DNA of 32,242 nt from Crocinitomicaceae bacterium (GTDB taxonomy: Bacteria > Bacteroidota > Bacteroidia > Flavobacteriales_D > Crocinitomicaceae): assembly GCA_030727405.1 (NCBI GenBank), contig JANRBR010000003.1, forward strand, positions 7,587 through 39,828, read 5' to 3'. The position numbers and the translations under genes are program-made. Below are positions 25,880-32,242 of this stretch, piece after piece; positions within the stretch are counted from its first letter, which is position 1; the number at the start of each line of letters is the position of its first letter. A model generated the notes under the pieces. That model searched no databases. It was not told the DNA's origin and saw nothing but the letters and a program-made list of their open reading frames with translations.

Positions 25880-27295
25880 TTACTCTGCTTGATGTGCAGG
25901 ATGAAGTAAATCTAAAACGGTTTTTACAGGGGTAAATACTTCGTTGGGAATCTCGACAAAAATGGTGTTCCAGAATGCCATTCCTCCATTCCACAATCCT
26001 GGATTTTCCATAAATTTCACCTTCTTCCCCTTGATTGTTTTCTCCAATACGATGTAGCCTTCCGAATCTTTAAATGCTTGTAAATCGTAGTTCCCTCCAT
26101 CAAAGTCCTTCATACTCAAAGCCATCATCACCGGATTAAAATGGGTGCTTTGCATCATTAAATTTCCCGCATTTGGATGGCTTGATAGTTGTGATTTTTC
26201 AACGATTTGTTTTCTGATTTTGTTGTTTTTTCGAACAAAAAATGGTCCACCTCCTGGTTGACCTTCATTTCGGACCATGCCACAAACACGAAGCGGACGA
26301 TTAACCAATTCTTTTATTTCATCGTCGGTTTGCATTTCTTCCAATTCTTCCTTACTGATGAATTGATACATGGCATTTAACTCCATCAACTTGCTTTTCG
26401 ATGGGCTTACATACATTTGATGAAAAGCGCTTCTGACCTCATCCAACATTCCGACCAAAACCTCCCATTCAATATTGGTCGGTTTTGACTTCGTAAAATG
26501 CTGTAAATTATCGATGTTTTTCACCAACACGTAATCGGAATTCATGTGCGCCAAATTTGACAATAAGGTTCCATGTCCAGCAGGACGCATGATTGCTTTT
26601 CCTGTCGAATCGCAAACCAAGTTTTGTCCCTCATCAAATAAGTAGGCATTCGTCTTGGGATCTTGTTCCGAATAAGTCACTAAGTACTTTTGTCCGGTCA
26701 TCTGAATCAATAATTCAATTGCCTCCTGAAAAGCTTTTTCATAGATCATTTGAATGGTGAAATGAAATTGTATCGGCGCCCCAGTTAATTCCGACCCTTG
26801 TATCAATTGTTCTTGAAAAGGATTTAAAAGAAAGGGTGGATTAAAATGAAATGGAATAAGGCCCTTCGGATATTGTCCAAAATTCATGCCTTCTTCGTCC
26901 AATAAATAATGAATGAAATCTTCAATATTCATGTCAAAATTCAATACACTTTCTTGAATATGTGCAGGTAATTTTCGAAACAAAGCAAAGGAAGTAATCT
27001 GGCTAAAAAAACGCTCAGTTTCCGCTTGATTCAATGCATGTGGAGCATCCAAAAATTCATATAAAAACTGAAACATCCTTGATCCTGATCCAGATGCAGG
27101 TATGAAAAAACTCAAGGATCGCTGACAAGCTTTGAAGTGAGCAGCAAAGTGTTGCTTTTGTTCCGAATTCAATTGTACGATTCCTTCATCCACTCGACAG
27201 GGCATGATGACATCCATGGGGATTTCTTGATTGAAAATGGCATTTTTTTGCCCTTCCATTCTTAATTCTTCCACCCTATCCCCTCTCATGTCCAT
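25880..27295 (-). CDS. DUF4301 family protein (nucleotidyltransferase-like)
   Basis: 471 residues, cytoplasmic, no membrane segment. Family landmarks are FIPASGSGSRMFQFL (about 65-79, a Gly-rich loop of sugar-nucleotidyltransferase type), MRPAGHGTLLSNL (about 237-249), VLVKNIDNL, NRPLRVCGMVRNEGQPGGGPF (about 332-352), STHFNP and NPGLWNGGMAFWNTIFVEVP-like sequence near the C-terminus. DUF4301 is a Bacteroidota family with no established function; the Gly-rich loop and internal GHG and KNIDN motifs suggest a nucleotide-sugar pyrophosphorylase fold, which is inference. An in-frame stop lies four codons upstream of the first ATG, so the start is 27295, 27289 or 27259. The longest keeps residues that align with the family N-terminus but abuts the divergent start codon at 27296. 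It lies 65 bp upstream of the NifU-like gene. Confidence 0.92.
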   Translation of the reverse strand: MDMRGDRVEELRMEGQKNAIFNQEIPMDVIMPCRVDEGIVQLNSEQKQHFAAHFKACQRSLSFFIPASGSGSRMFQFLYEFLDAPHALNQAETERFFSQITSFALFRKLPAHIQESVLNFDMNIEDFIHYLLDEEGMNFGQYPKGLIPFHFNPPFLLNPFQEQLIQGSELTGAPIQFHFTIQMIYEKAFQEAIELLIQMTGQKYLVTYSEQDPKTNAYLFDEGQNLVCDSTGKAIMRPAGHGTLLSNLAHMNSDYVLVKNIDNLQHFTKSKPTNIEWEVLVGMLDEVRSAFHQMYVSPSKSKLMELNAMYQFISKEELEEMQTDDEIKELVNRPLRVCGMVRNEGQPGGGPFFVRKNNKIRKQIVEKSQLSSHPNAGNLMMQSTHFNPVMMALSMKDFDGGNYDLQAFKDSEGYIVLEKTIKGKKVKFMENPGLWNGGMAFWNTIFVEIPNEVFTPVKTVLDLLHPAHQAE

Positions 27296-27892
27296 ATGAA
27301 TTCTTTAATTTGCACCGTGAATCGATTCATCGAAATTATAAAATATACTTGGAAAGCCAAAGGAAGACATGGCATTCATTCTCCTTTTGTGTACGATTTG
27401 ATGGATCAATGTTTTCGAAAAGCGCTTCCTAAACAACAGCTGACCGATGCTTTAGCGCAAACAAGGATGAAAAGAAAAATCCTTCAGTGCCTTTTTCAAT
27501 TAGCAGAACACTTCGAAATCACTGAATTATACATCGATGATAAGTGGATGAACAATCCAAACGCCTACCTTCCATTATTCCCTGCATCTAAGATTCATTC
27601 ATTTTCGGAAATTCAAAAGGGAATGTCGATGGATCACCAAATCCTTGTTTACATCGATGCCAAGAATCATGGATCAACAGTTGCTGACATTGTTCGTCAA
27701 ACGTTAAACACGATTTCAGAAAACAGCATCTTAGTGATTGATGGCATCCGGTCGAATGACGAAACACATGAAATGTGGAAACAATTGACGCTGGATTTGA
27801 ACATCCATTTTAGTGCGGATTTATTTCAGTTTGGACTATTAGCGTCCCGAAGCTTTCAAGAAAAAGAACACTTTGTTCTTCGTTATCAGTAA
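27296..27892 (+). CDS. Degenerate class I SAM methyltransferase-like protein
   Basis: 198 residues. The N-terminal KGRHGIHSPFVYDL (22-35) is the hallmark of a Bacteroidota family annotated as class I SAM-dependent methyltransferases. The C-terminal DLFQFGLL (175-182) and EHFVLRY (191-197) also match the ends of those proteins. Between them, the place where the family has its SAM-binding motif I (an ELG-x-S/G-x-G type loop) reads ITELYIDDKWMNNP (75-88), with no glycine-rich loop. A later strand ILVIDGI (145-151) remains. The protein is also shorter than the roughly 230-260 residues I expect of the family. It probably keeps the fold without SAM binding. Its start abuts the DUF4301 start back to back, and its end overlaps the convergent anti-sigma gene by 7 bp. 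Confidence 0.75.
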   Translation: MNSLICTVNRFIEIIKYTWKAKGRHGIHSPFVYDLMDQCFRKALPKQQLTDALAQTRMKRKILQCLFQLAEHFEITELYIDDKWMNNPNAYLPLFPASKIHSFSEIQKGMSMDHQILVYIDAKNHGSTVADIVRQTLNTISENSILVIDGIRSNDETHEMWKQLTLDLNIHFSADLFQFGLLASRSFQEKEHFVLRYQ

Positions 27893-28695
27893 GCAGAAAC
27901 GATAACATCTAACATTTCCGGCATGGATTTCACGCTAAACGAGGTAAATGCATCTGCTTGTTTTTTTCGTCCGCTGGTGTTTTTTTTCATTTTGAAATTT
28001 TGCTCACCGACGATTTGTACCGTATTAAGGTTTTCACTTGTCCATGCATAACTTGTTAACGCTCCTGCGGTGCTTTGCGTGAAGCTTGAACCATTCGCTA
28101 ACATACTTGAAGCATCCATTGTTAAACTAACTGGAGCAAGTGTGGTAGCAAGCTGGACATTCTGCACAATGCTATCCACAGCAATGGATTCTAGCTCCAA
28201 TTGACGTTGATTTTGGACCTTTGGTGCAAGGTTGGCTAATTCCACCTGCTGCTGCTTCGATTCAATAATTTCCAATTGCTTATCCTCCTTTTTCGTTTTC
28301 TCCAATGGCTTTTCAGGGGAATTCTTTTTAGCCGTCACGTTGTTTTGTGCAGGTGGATATACCAACCAAGTTACAACAAGTGCTGCGGCGACAGCTGAAA
28401 CCGTTATCCATGAAGACATTCGGCTAAAACGGTTTTTCGAAAAACGAATGTCACGTCCATTTGACGGTGTTTGTTTTCCGGCATATTGAATGGCGAAAAG
28501 CTGATCCAATCTCAGCTTGGTATTGGTTTCCTCCGTTTGATGTTCCGACCAGGCATCGACTTGATGAAAAAGTTTTTTCAGTGACTGAAATTCTTCGTCA
28601 TCCACGCACCATTCCAATAGTTGGGCGCGTTCGCTAGCTGTTAAGTCTGAAAAACTTAACTTATTTTTTAAAATGTCTTTTAAGTTATCTTCCAT
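27886..28695 (-). CDS. Probable transmembrane anti-sigma factor
   Basis: 269 residues. Residues 1-94 are cytoplasmic and helical (LTASERAQLLEWCVDDEEFQSL, then FHQVDAW), a layout common in Bacteroidota anti-sigma domains, without a zinc HxxxCxxC motif. One transmembrane helix spans about 95-113 (SWITVSAVAAALVVTWLVY). The periplasmic part (114-269) is Lys/Glu/Gln-rich and then Ser/Thr-rich, mostly disordered, with no recognised sensor domain; it ends FSVKSMPEMLDVIVSAY. It lies 2 bp after an ECF sigma gene on the same strand, which together with topology supports the anti-sigma role. Its end overlaps the convergent methyltransferase-like gene by 7 bp. Confidence 0.78.
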   Translation of the reverse strand: MEDNLKDILKNKLSFSDLTASERAQLLEWCVDDEEFQSLKKLFHQVDAWSEHQTEETNTKLRLDQLFAIQYAGKQTPSNGRDIRFSKNRFSRMSSWITVSAVAAALVVTWLVYPPAQNNVTAKKNSPEKPLEKTKKEDKQLEIIESKQQQVELANLAPKVQNQRQLELESIAVDSIVQNVQLATTLAPVSLTMDASSMLANGSSFTQSTAGALTSYAWTSENLNTVQIVGEQNFKMKKNTSGRKKQADAFTSFSVKSMPEMLDVIVSAY

Positions 28696-28697
28696 TG

Positions 28698-29276
28698 TTA
28701 TTGCGTCAATTGATAAACACTAAGTTGATTCGCTAAAAATTTCGTTGCATAAAACAGACGTGATTTCACTGTCCCCTCATTGATCTCCAACACTTCAGCA
28801 ATTTCTTTTAAAGCAAGTCCATCGAGGTGCCTCAGGGTGAAGACAGATCGATGTTTCTCGTCTAATTCTTGCAATTTTTCTTCAAATTCTTTCAAAAACT
28901 GTGCATCCTGAACTTGGTTCAGCACATTTTCAGTAGATGCCGCAAAAGAGGTATCGACACCGTGAAGTGTGTTTTTTCTAACTTCCATTCGCTTGTATTC
29001 ATTTTTACACATGTTGCTTGCTACGGAGAAAACCCAGGTCTTAAAGGAACGTGTGGCATCAAATAATTCCGGTTGCTGAATGATTTTAGCAAACAAGTCA
29101 TGTACAAAATCCTCGGCTTTTTCATCGTCACGCCACAACATGTTTCGAAAATAACCCCTTAATTTTCCGGCGTATCGTTCGTAAATTTCCGAAAAAGCAG
29201 TTTGATCCCCTTGACTCAATGCATGCATTAAGGACTCATCACTCCAATCCGATATCGACTTACGAAACAACCTCAT
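28698..29276 (-). CDS. ECF-family RNA polymerase sigma factor (canonical region 4.2)
   Basis: 192 residues. Region 2 at about 25-95 (AFSEIYERYAGKLRGYFRNML, EDFVHDLFAKI, RSFKTWVFSVASNMCKNEYKR) and region 4 at about 130-185 (LDEKHRSVFTLRHLDGLALKEIAEVLEINEGTVKSRLFYATK). The recognition helix is of the usual TVKSRLFYA type, so this factor belongs to a different ECF branch from the two WH-containing factors in the window. Its ATG directly follows the stop codon of the upstream exported-protein gene (0 bp) and the anti-sigma gene follows after 2 bp, giving a tight three-gene operon: exported protein, sigma, anti-sigma. Confidence 0.95.
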   Translation of the reverse strand: MRLFRKSISDWSDESLMHALSQGDQTAFSEIYERYAGKLRGYFRNMLWRDDEKAEDFVHDLFAKIIQQPELFDATRSFKTWVFSVASNMCKNEYKRMEVRKNTLHGVDTSFAASTENVLNQVQDAQFLKEFEEKLQELDEKHRSVFTLRHLDGLALKEIAEVLEINEGTVKSRLFYATKFLANQLSVYQLTQ

Positions 29277-30485
29277 TTAATTCCCTACCTCTTTGTTTAC
29301 TTTCCTTCCTAAAATGTAATCCATGCTTTCCCGAATCTGTTGCAGCAAAACCTCATTCCCCTCCTTCTCATATTTTTGTTCCAAATACAGCAACATGGGA
29401 ATGTAATTCATGGCGAATTTACTGCGCTCCTGATCCTCTGTCAAACCGTATTTATTAAACTGTTCGAACCAAAAATTCTCTTGTCGAATCGGTAAATCCT
29501 CCGCTGGATTGTCCGTGTATTGAAAGGTAAGTCCCACTGGGTATAGTTTTTTTGAAATCGGCTCAAAATAATTCCTTGGAATGGTGACCGACAGAAAAAG
29601 TTCTTTGTCAGCATTTAACGTACAGAATTGCCCTAGGTATGCAACATCAATTTTTGTCGATTTTGGTAAAACGTAACCAAGTCCTTCTAATTCTTTACGG
29701 TATTGCGGACTTTGCAAGAAATCCAAGGACACCACTTTGACATCCATTCGCTGTTGGTGACTAAATTGATTAAGGAATGTGCCATACGTATCTTCAAATC
29801 CATGTGTAATCAAGGTTGAATTCATGGTACAAGAAGTCAACACATCACTCGTATAACTTTCCACTTCTAAACTAATCACATCGTTTACCGACATCAATGA
29901 TAATATGCTTTCAGTACCTAAAGTATCCCCATTCATGTATTTGTAGGATGCAAATTGTTTTTGCACCTCTACATTTTCCGGATTCATTTGAAACGCTTGT
30001 TCAATGGCTGCTGATCGATCCAAATTGTAATTTCCTGCCGAATAATAGGCAAATTGATGTTCCCAAGAATCAGGTGAAATGGCTTCCAATTGCTTCACTT
30101 TGGCATCCATCTCTGCTTGCTCAGAAGTCAAAGGTGTGCGTTGAAATCGGTTGGCTTTTGAGTTTTGACGAACCAAGGAAAAAGCTGAGAAAAATTGCAT
30201 TTTTTGATCAATTGTGCGAAGATCGACCACATCATCCCGCTCCACTTCCTTTCTTTCTTCGTCTTTCGTTTCAATGGAATGATAATAAGACGAATCCATG
30301 TTTATTAGGGAATTGGATTCATTAAGATTCATATTATTCAAGTATCCTTTGGGCACATTGGTCCCGTTTTCAATGATTCCATTTTGAGTATTGCTTTGAG
30401 GAGTTATTAGCTTCCCATTCGGAGGCTGAGCCATCGATAGGAAGGATAAAAAACACAAAAAACTAAATAAACTAGTTCGTTTCAT
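29277..30485 (-). CDS. Exported protein of unknown function, first gene of a sigma/anti-sigma operon
   Basis: 402 residues, not recognised. Residues 1-20 are a signal peptide (MKRTSLFSFLCFLSFLSMAQ). A Asn/Ser/Glu-rich segment (about 21-95) is probably disordered. Residues about 120-180 look like one or two TPR-type helical hairpins (AIEQAFQMNPENVEVQKQFASYKYMNGD). The later part (about 190-390) is mixed alpha/beta with NYFEPISKKLYPVGLTFQY and a helical end. There is no lipobox and no T9SS sorting domain, so a periplasmic location is likely. It is immediately followed by an ECF sigma gene with no gap and then an anti-sigma gene. Its place as the lead gene suggests it takes part in signalling to, or is a target of, that sigma factor; this is inference. 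Confidence 0.82.
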   Translation of the reverse strand: MKRTSLFSFLCFLSFLSMAQPPNGKLITPQSNTQNGIIENGTNVPKGYLNNMNLNESNSLINMDSSYYHSIETKDEERKEVERDDVVDLRTIDQKMQFFSAFSLVRQNSKANRFQRTPLTSEQAEMDAKVKQLEAISPDSWEHQFAYYSAGNYNLDRSAAIEQAFQMNPENVEVQKQFASYKYMNGDTLGTESILSLMSVNDVISLEVESYTSDVLTSCTMNSTLITHGFEDTYGTFLNQFSHQQRMDVKVVSLDFLQSPQYRKELEGLGYVLPKSTKIDVAYLGQFCTLNADKELFLSVTIPRNYFEPISKKLYPVGLTFQYTDNPAEDLPIRQENFWFEQFNKYGLTEDQERSKFAMNYIPMLLYLEQKYEKEGNEVLLQQIRESMDYILGRKVNKEVGN

Positions 30486-30550
30486 CAGAATGATTTTTAG
30501 CTATTTACAACCAAGTTCTTCAAAGGTTCAAAAAAAGTCTCAATAATCCG

Positions 30551-30558
30551 TAGATTTG
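30551..30558 (+). promoter_or_regulatory. -7 element for the beta-helix lipoprotein gene
   Basis: TAGATTTG matches TAnnTTTG exactly. Its distance (8 nt to the ATG at 30567, 14 nt to the ATG at 30573) fits the second ATG better by comparison with the other promoters in this window. A GTTC about 21 bp upstream is a poor -33 match. Confidence 0.5.
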
Positions 30559-30572
30559 TTCGTTATATGCAC

Positions 30573-31958
30573 ATGAAGTTTGTCCTTACCTTCTTTTTGA
30601 GCGCCATGCTCGTTCTCTTTGGCTTACAGTTAAGCTCCTGTGGGAAAAACGTATTGTTATCCAAAAACCATTTGAGTTTCTCCAAGGACACGGTTGTTTT
30701 TGATACTGTATTTACCACGATTGGTTCCACCACACAACAATTTAAAATTTACAACAAGGATTCCAAAACGGTCAACATCGACGAAATTGAGTTAATGGGC
30801 GGAACAACTTCCAAATTTTTCATGAATGTGGATGGAATGAAAGGGACAAAGATGGAAGACATCACCATAGAGGGAGGGGACAGTTTGTTTGTTTTTGTCG
30901 AAGTGACATTGGACCCGAATGGAACGAATCTACCATTGGTGATTGAGGATTCCATTCGCTTTCAAACAAATGGCAAAGATCAATTTGTCAAATTGGCTGT
31001 TTGGGGTCAAGATGCCTACTTTCATTACAAAGACTTGAATGAGGGGACTTGGCCAACGGATAAACCCCACGTTATTTATGGTTACGCTGCTGTAGATTCC
31101 GCTAAAACATTGGATATATTGGCAGGGACACACATTTACATGCATAAAAATGCGATTTTGTACGTGTACAAATCCACGCTTAACATTCAGGGAACACTTG
31201 GAAACGAAGTGATCATCGAAGGGGATCGCTTGGAGCAAGATTACCAAAATGTTAGTGGACAATTTTACGGTATCTATTTTCAGCAGGCTCGACCGTGCAC
31301 CATTGATTATGCCATTATCAAAAATGGAACATCTGGTGTCCACTTGTACGACGAAGATCAAACGAATTCAGGCTATACCTTGACCATGACCAACACCATC
31401 ATCAAAAACCAGGCGCGCTATGGGGTGTTTATTTTTGCCGGAGCGAAGGTGAAAGCAGAAAATTGCATCATTGCTAAAAACGGCACGCATGCGTTGTTTG
31501 TCCTTCAAGGTGGTGACTTCAACTTCAATCATTGTGATTTATTGGGTTACGGAAGTTCGACTAATCCAGCTGTTGGCATTAGCAATTATTACACCGACTA
31601 CAAAGCTGGTCAAACCAATGTTTCCTCGATTAACGAAGGGAAATTGTACAATTGTGTGGTAACGGGCAACCTAAACACTGAATTTGCTATGGATACCATC
31701 CAAATGTCCGGAGTGGTCCTAAATTTCGATGTCAAAAACACCCTATTGCGATCAGAAGAAATTTACACCGACTCATTCTATGACGCAAGTGTCATTTGGA
31801 ATGGCGCACCTGCATTCACGAATCCAAATGAGTTTGATTTTACTTTTGGTTCCACTTCAGAATTAGAGGGGAACGGCATTACAACAACCGTTGTTACAGA
31901 TATCCTTGGTAATCCGCGAAACAATCCACCGGATATTGGTGCGATCGAAATGAATTAA
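30573..31958 (+). CDS. Lipoprotein with Hydin-like Ig and right-handed beta-helix domains
   Basis: 461 residues from the second ATG (30573), preferred because of the -7 element at 30551-30558; starting at 30567 adds Met-His. Hydrophobic residues lead to the lipobox LSSC (Cys23), so it is likely lipid-anchored. Residues about 35-125 resemble an ASH/Hydin-like Ig domain (TVVFDTVFTTIGSTTQQFKIYN). Residues about 170-400 form beta-helix turns with Asn/Gly-rich ladders (YAIIKNGTSGVHLYD, NTIIKNQARYGVFIF, NCIIAKNGTHALFV). The end, LGNPRNNPPDIGAIE, is typical of choice-of-anchor type parallel beta-helix proteins of Bacteroidota. No catalytic residues can be assigned, so a carbohydrate-binding or structural role on the cell surface is only a possibility. 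It is followed by a strong terminator. Confidence 0.88.
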   Translation: MKFVLTFFLSAMLVLFGLQLSSCGKNVLLSKNHLSFSKDTVVFDTVFTTIGSTTQQFKIYNKDSKTVNIDEIELMGGTTSKFFMNVDGMKGTKMEDITIEGGDSLFVFVEVTLDPNGTNLPLVIEDSIRFQTNGKDQFVKLAVWGQDAYFHYKDLNEGTWPTDKPHVIYGYAAVDSAKTLDILAGTHIYMHKNAILYVYKSTLNIQGTLGNEVIIEGDRLEQDYQNVSGQFYGIYFQQARPCTIDYAIIKNGTSGVHLYDEDQTNSGYTLTMTNTIIKNQARYGVFIFAGAKVKAENCIIAKNGTHALFVLQGGDFNFNHCDLLGYGSSTNPAVGISNYYTDYKAGQTNVSSINEGKLYNCVVTGNLNTEFAMDTIQMSGVVLNFDVKNTLLRSEEIYTDSFYDASVIWNGAPAFTNPNEFDFTFGSTSELEGNGITTTVVTDILGNPRNNPPDIGAIEMN

Positions 31959-31972
31959 AAAGTCTTAAACAA

Positions 31973-32006
31973 AAAAAATGCGGATCAACCTTGACCCGCA
32001 TTTTTT
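31973..32006. terminator. Bidirectional intrinsic terminator
   Basis: Perfect 11-bp arms AAAAAATGCGG / CCGCATTTTTT (31973-31983 and 31996-32006), with a further four pairs inside after one A-C mismatch. A-runs and T-runs flank the GC core on both sides, so it can serve both the beta-helix gene (plus strand) and mdh (minus strand), which converge on it. Confidence 0.93.
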
Positions 32007-32023
32007 ATATCCTTGAATTGGAC

Positions 32024-32242
32024 TTATGCGTTTGCAATCATGTTGTCCAACACTTCCATCACACTTTTCACTGCATCAGCAGATTCAACTAATAGTGCGC
32101 GTTCCGCGTCGTTCAATTGCAATTCAATGATTTTCTCGATTCCGTTTTTACCTAGAACAACTGGTACTCCAAGGTAGATATCGTTCATTCCATATTCACC
32201 TTGTAACCAAGCACAAACTGGGAAGATGCGTTTTTGATCACG
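32024..32242 (-). CDS. mdh: Malate dehydrogenase, C-terminal 72 residues (partial)
   Basis: The minus strand from the right edge reads 72 codons and a TAA at 32024-32026. The sequence (RIFPVCAWLQGEYGMNDIYLG, then VPVVLGKNGIEKIIEL, then LVESADAVKSVMEVL) is the C-terminal part of the LDH-like NAD-dependent malate dehydrogenase, with the VPVxLGxxGIEKIIEL signature. The enzyme interconverts malate and oxaloacetate in the TCA cycle. Catalytic and NAD-binding residues lie outside the window. The gene ends 17 bp before the terminator shared with the beta-helix lipoprotein gene. Confidence 0.95.
   Translation of the reverse strand, partial: RDQKRIFPVCAWLQGEYGMNDIYLGVPVVLGKNGIEKIIELQLNDAERALLVESADAVKSVMEVLDNMIANA

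Noticed and set aside
30930-31361. 143-codon minus-strand open frame opposite the beta-helix lipoprotein gene
   Set aside because: It lies wholly inside a gene with clear domain structure on the other strand, has no recognisable motif or signal sequence, and no promoter. Similar antisense frames (29897-30325, 17019-17375, 23475-23783) were dropped for the same reason.

Overview
This window reads as chromosomal DNA of a Bacteroidota bacterium, most likely Flavobacteriales and perhaps close to Fluviicola/Crocinitomicaceae (family-level placement is inference). The signs are type IX secretion (T9SS) cargo with CHU_C-type or type A C-terminal sorting domains, PorP/SprF proteins, PKD-like and SprB-like repeats, ECF sigma/anti-sigma pairs, DUF4301, and promoters of the Bacteroidota TAnnTTTG type. 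Coding density is very high. No gap reaches 300 bp (the largest is 296 bp), and I see no tRNA, rRNA, CRISPR array or insertion sequence.

Region by region. (a) 1-9619, all minus strand: the first 914 residues of a giant exported repeat protein that runs off the left edge, then a T9SS operon of a 1230-residue type B cargo adhesin, a PorP/SprF protein and a PorE-like TPR/propeller/OmpA protein. (b) 9916-10806: rluF, a 23S rRNA pseudouridine synthase. (c) 10822-16740: two minus-strand ECF sigma/anti-sigma modules enclosing a plus-strand pair, a PorP/SprF-like protein and a kelch-repeat T9SS cargo. The first anti-sigma has an inner-membrane helix, a long disordered linker and a C-terminal outer-membrane beta-barrel-like domain, the layout of the dual membrane-spanning (Dma) anti-sigma factors known from Bacteroides thetaiotaomicron. 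The second has an unassigned periplasmic domain. (d) 16823-22903: ctaA (heme A synthase) on minus; then plus-strand purB, an exported protein of unknown function and an M1 metallopeptidase lipoprotein spaced as one operon. (e) 22905-27295, minus: recQ, a NifU/Nfu-type Fe-S protein and a DUF4301 protein. (f) 27296-27892: a methyltransferase-family protein that seems to have lost its SAM-binding motif. (g) 27886-30485, minus: a third sigma module of an exported protein, an ECF sigma factor and an anti-sigma factor. (h) 30573-31958: a beta-helix lipoprotein, a strong bidirectional terminator, and the C-terminal end of malate dehydrogenase entering from the right.

How the genes work together: most non-housekeeping genes concern the envelope (T9SS cargo, PorP partners, a periplasm/outer-membrane linker, lipoproteins) or transcriptional responses to it (three sigma/anti-sigma modules within about 18.5 kb). 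The best candidate for an undescribed system is 10822-16740, where two paralogous sigma factors with different membrane sensors flank a PorP plus kelch-cargo pair. The functional link is inferred from layout only.
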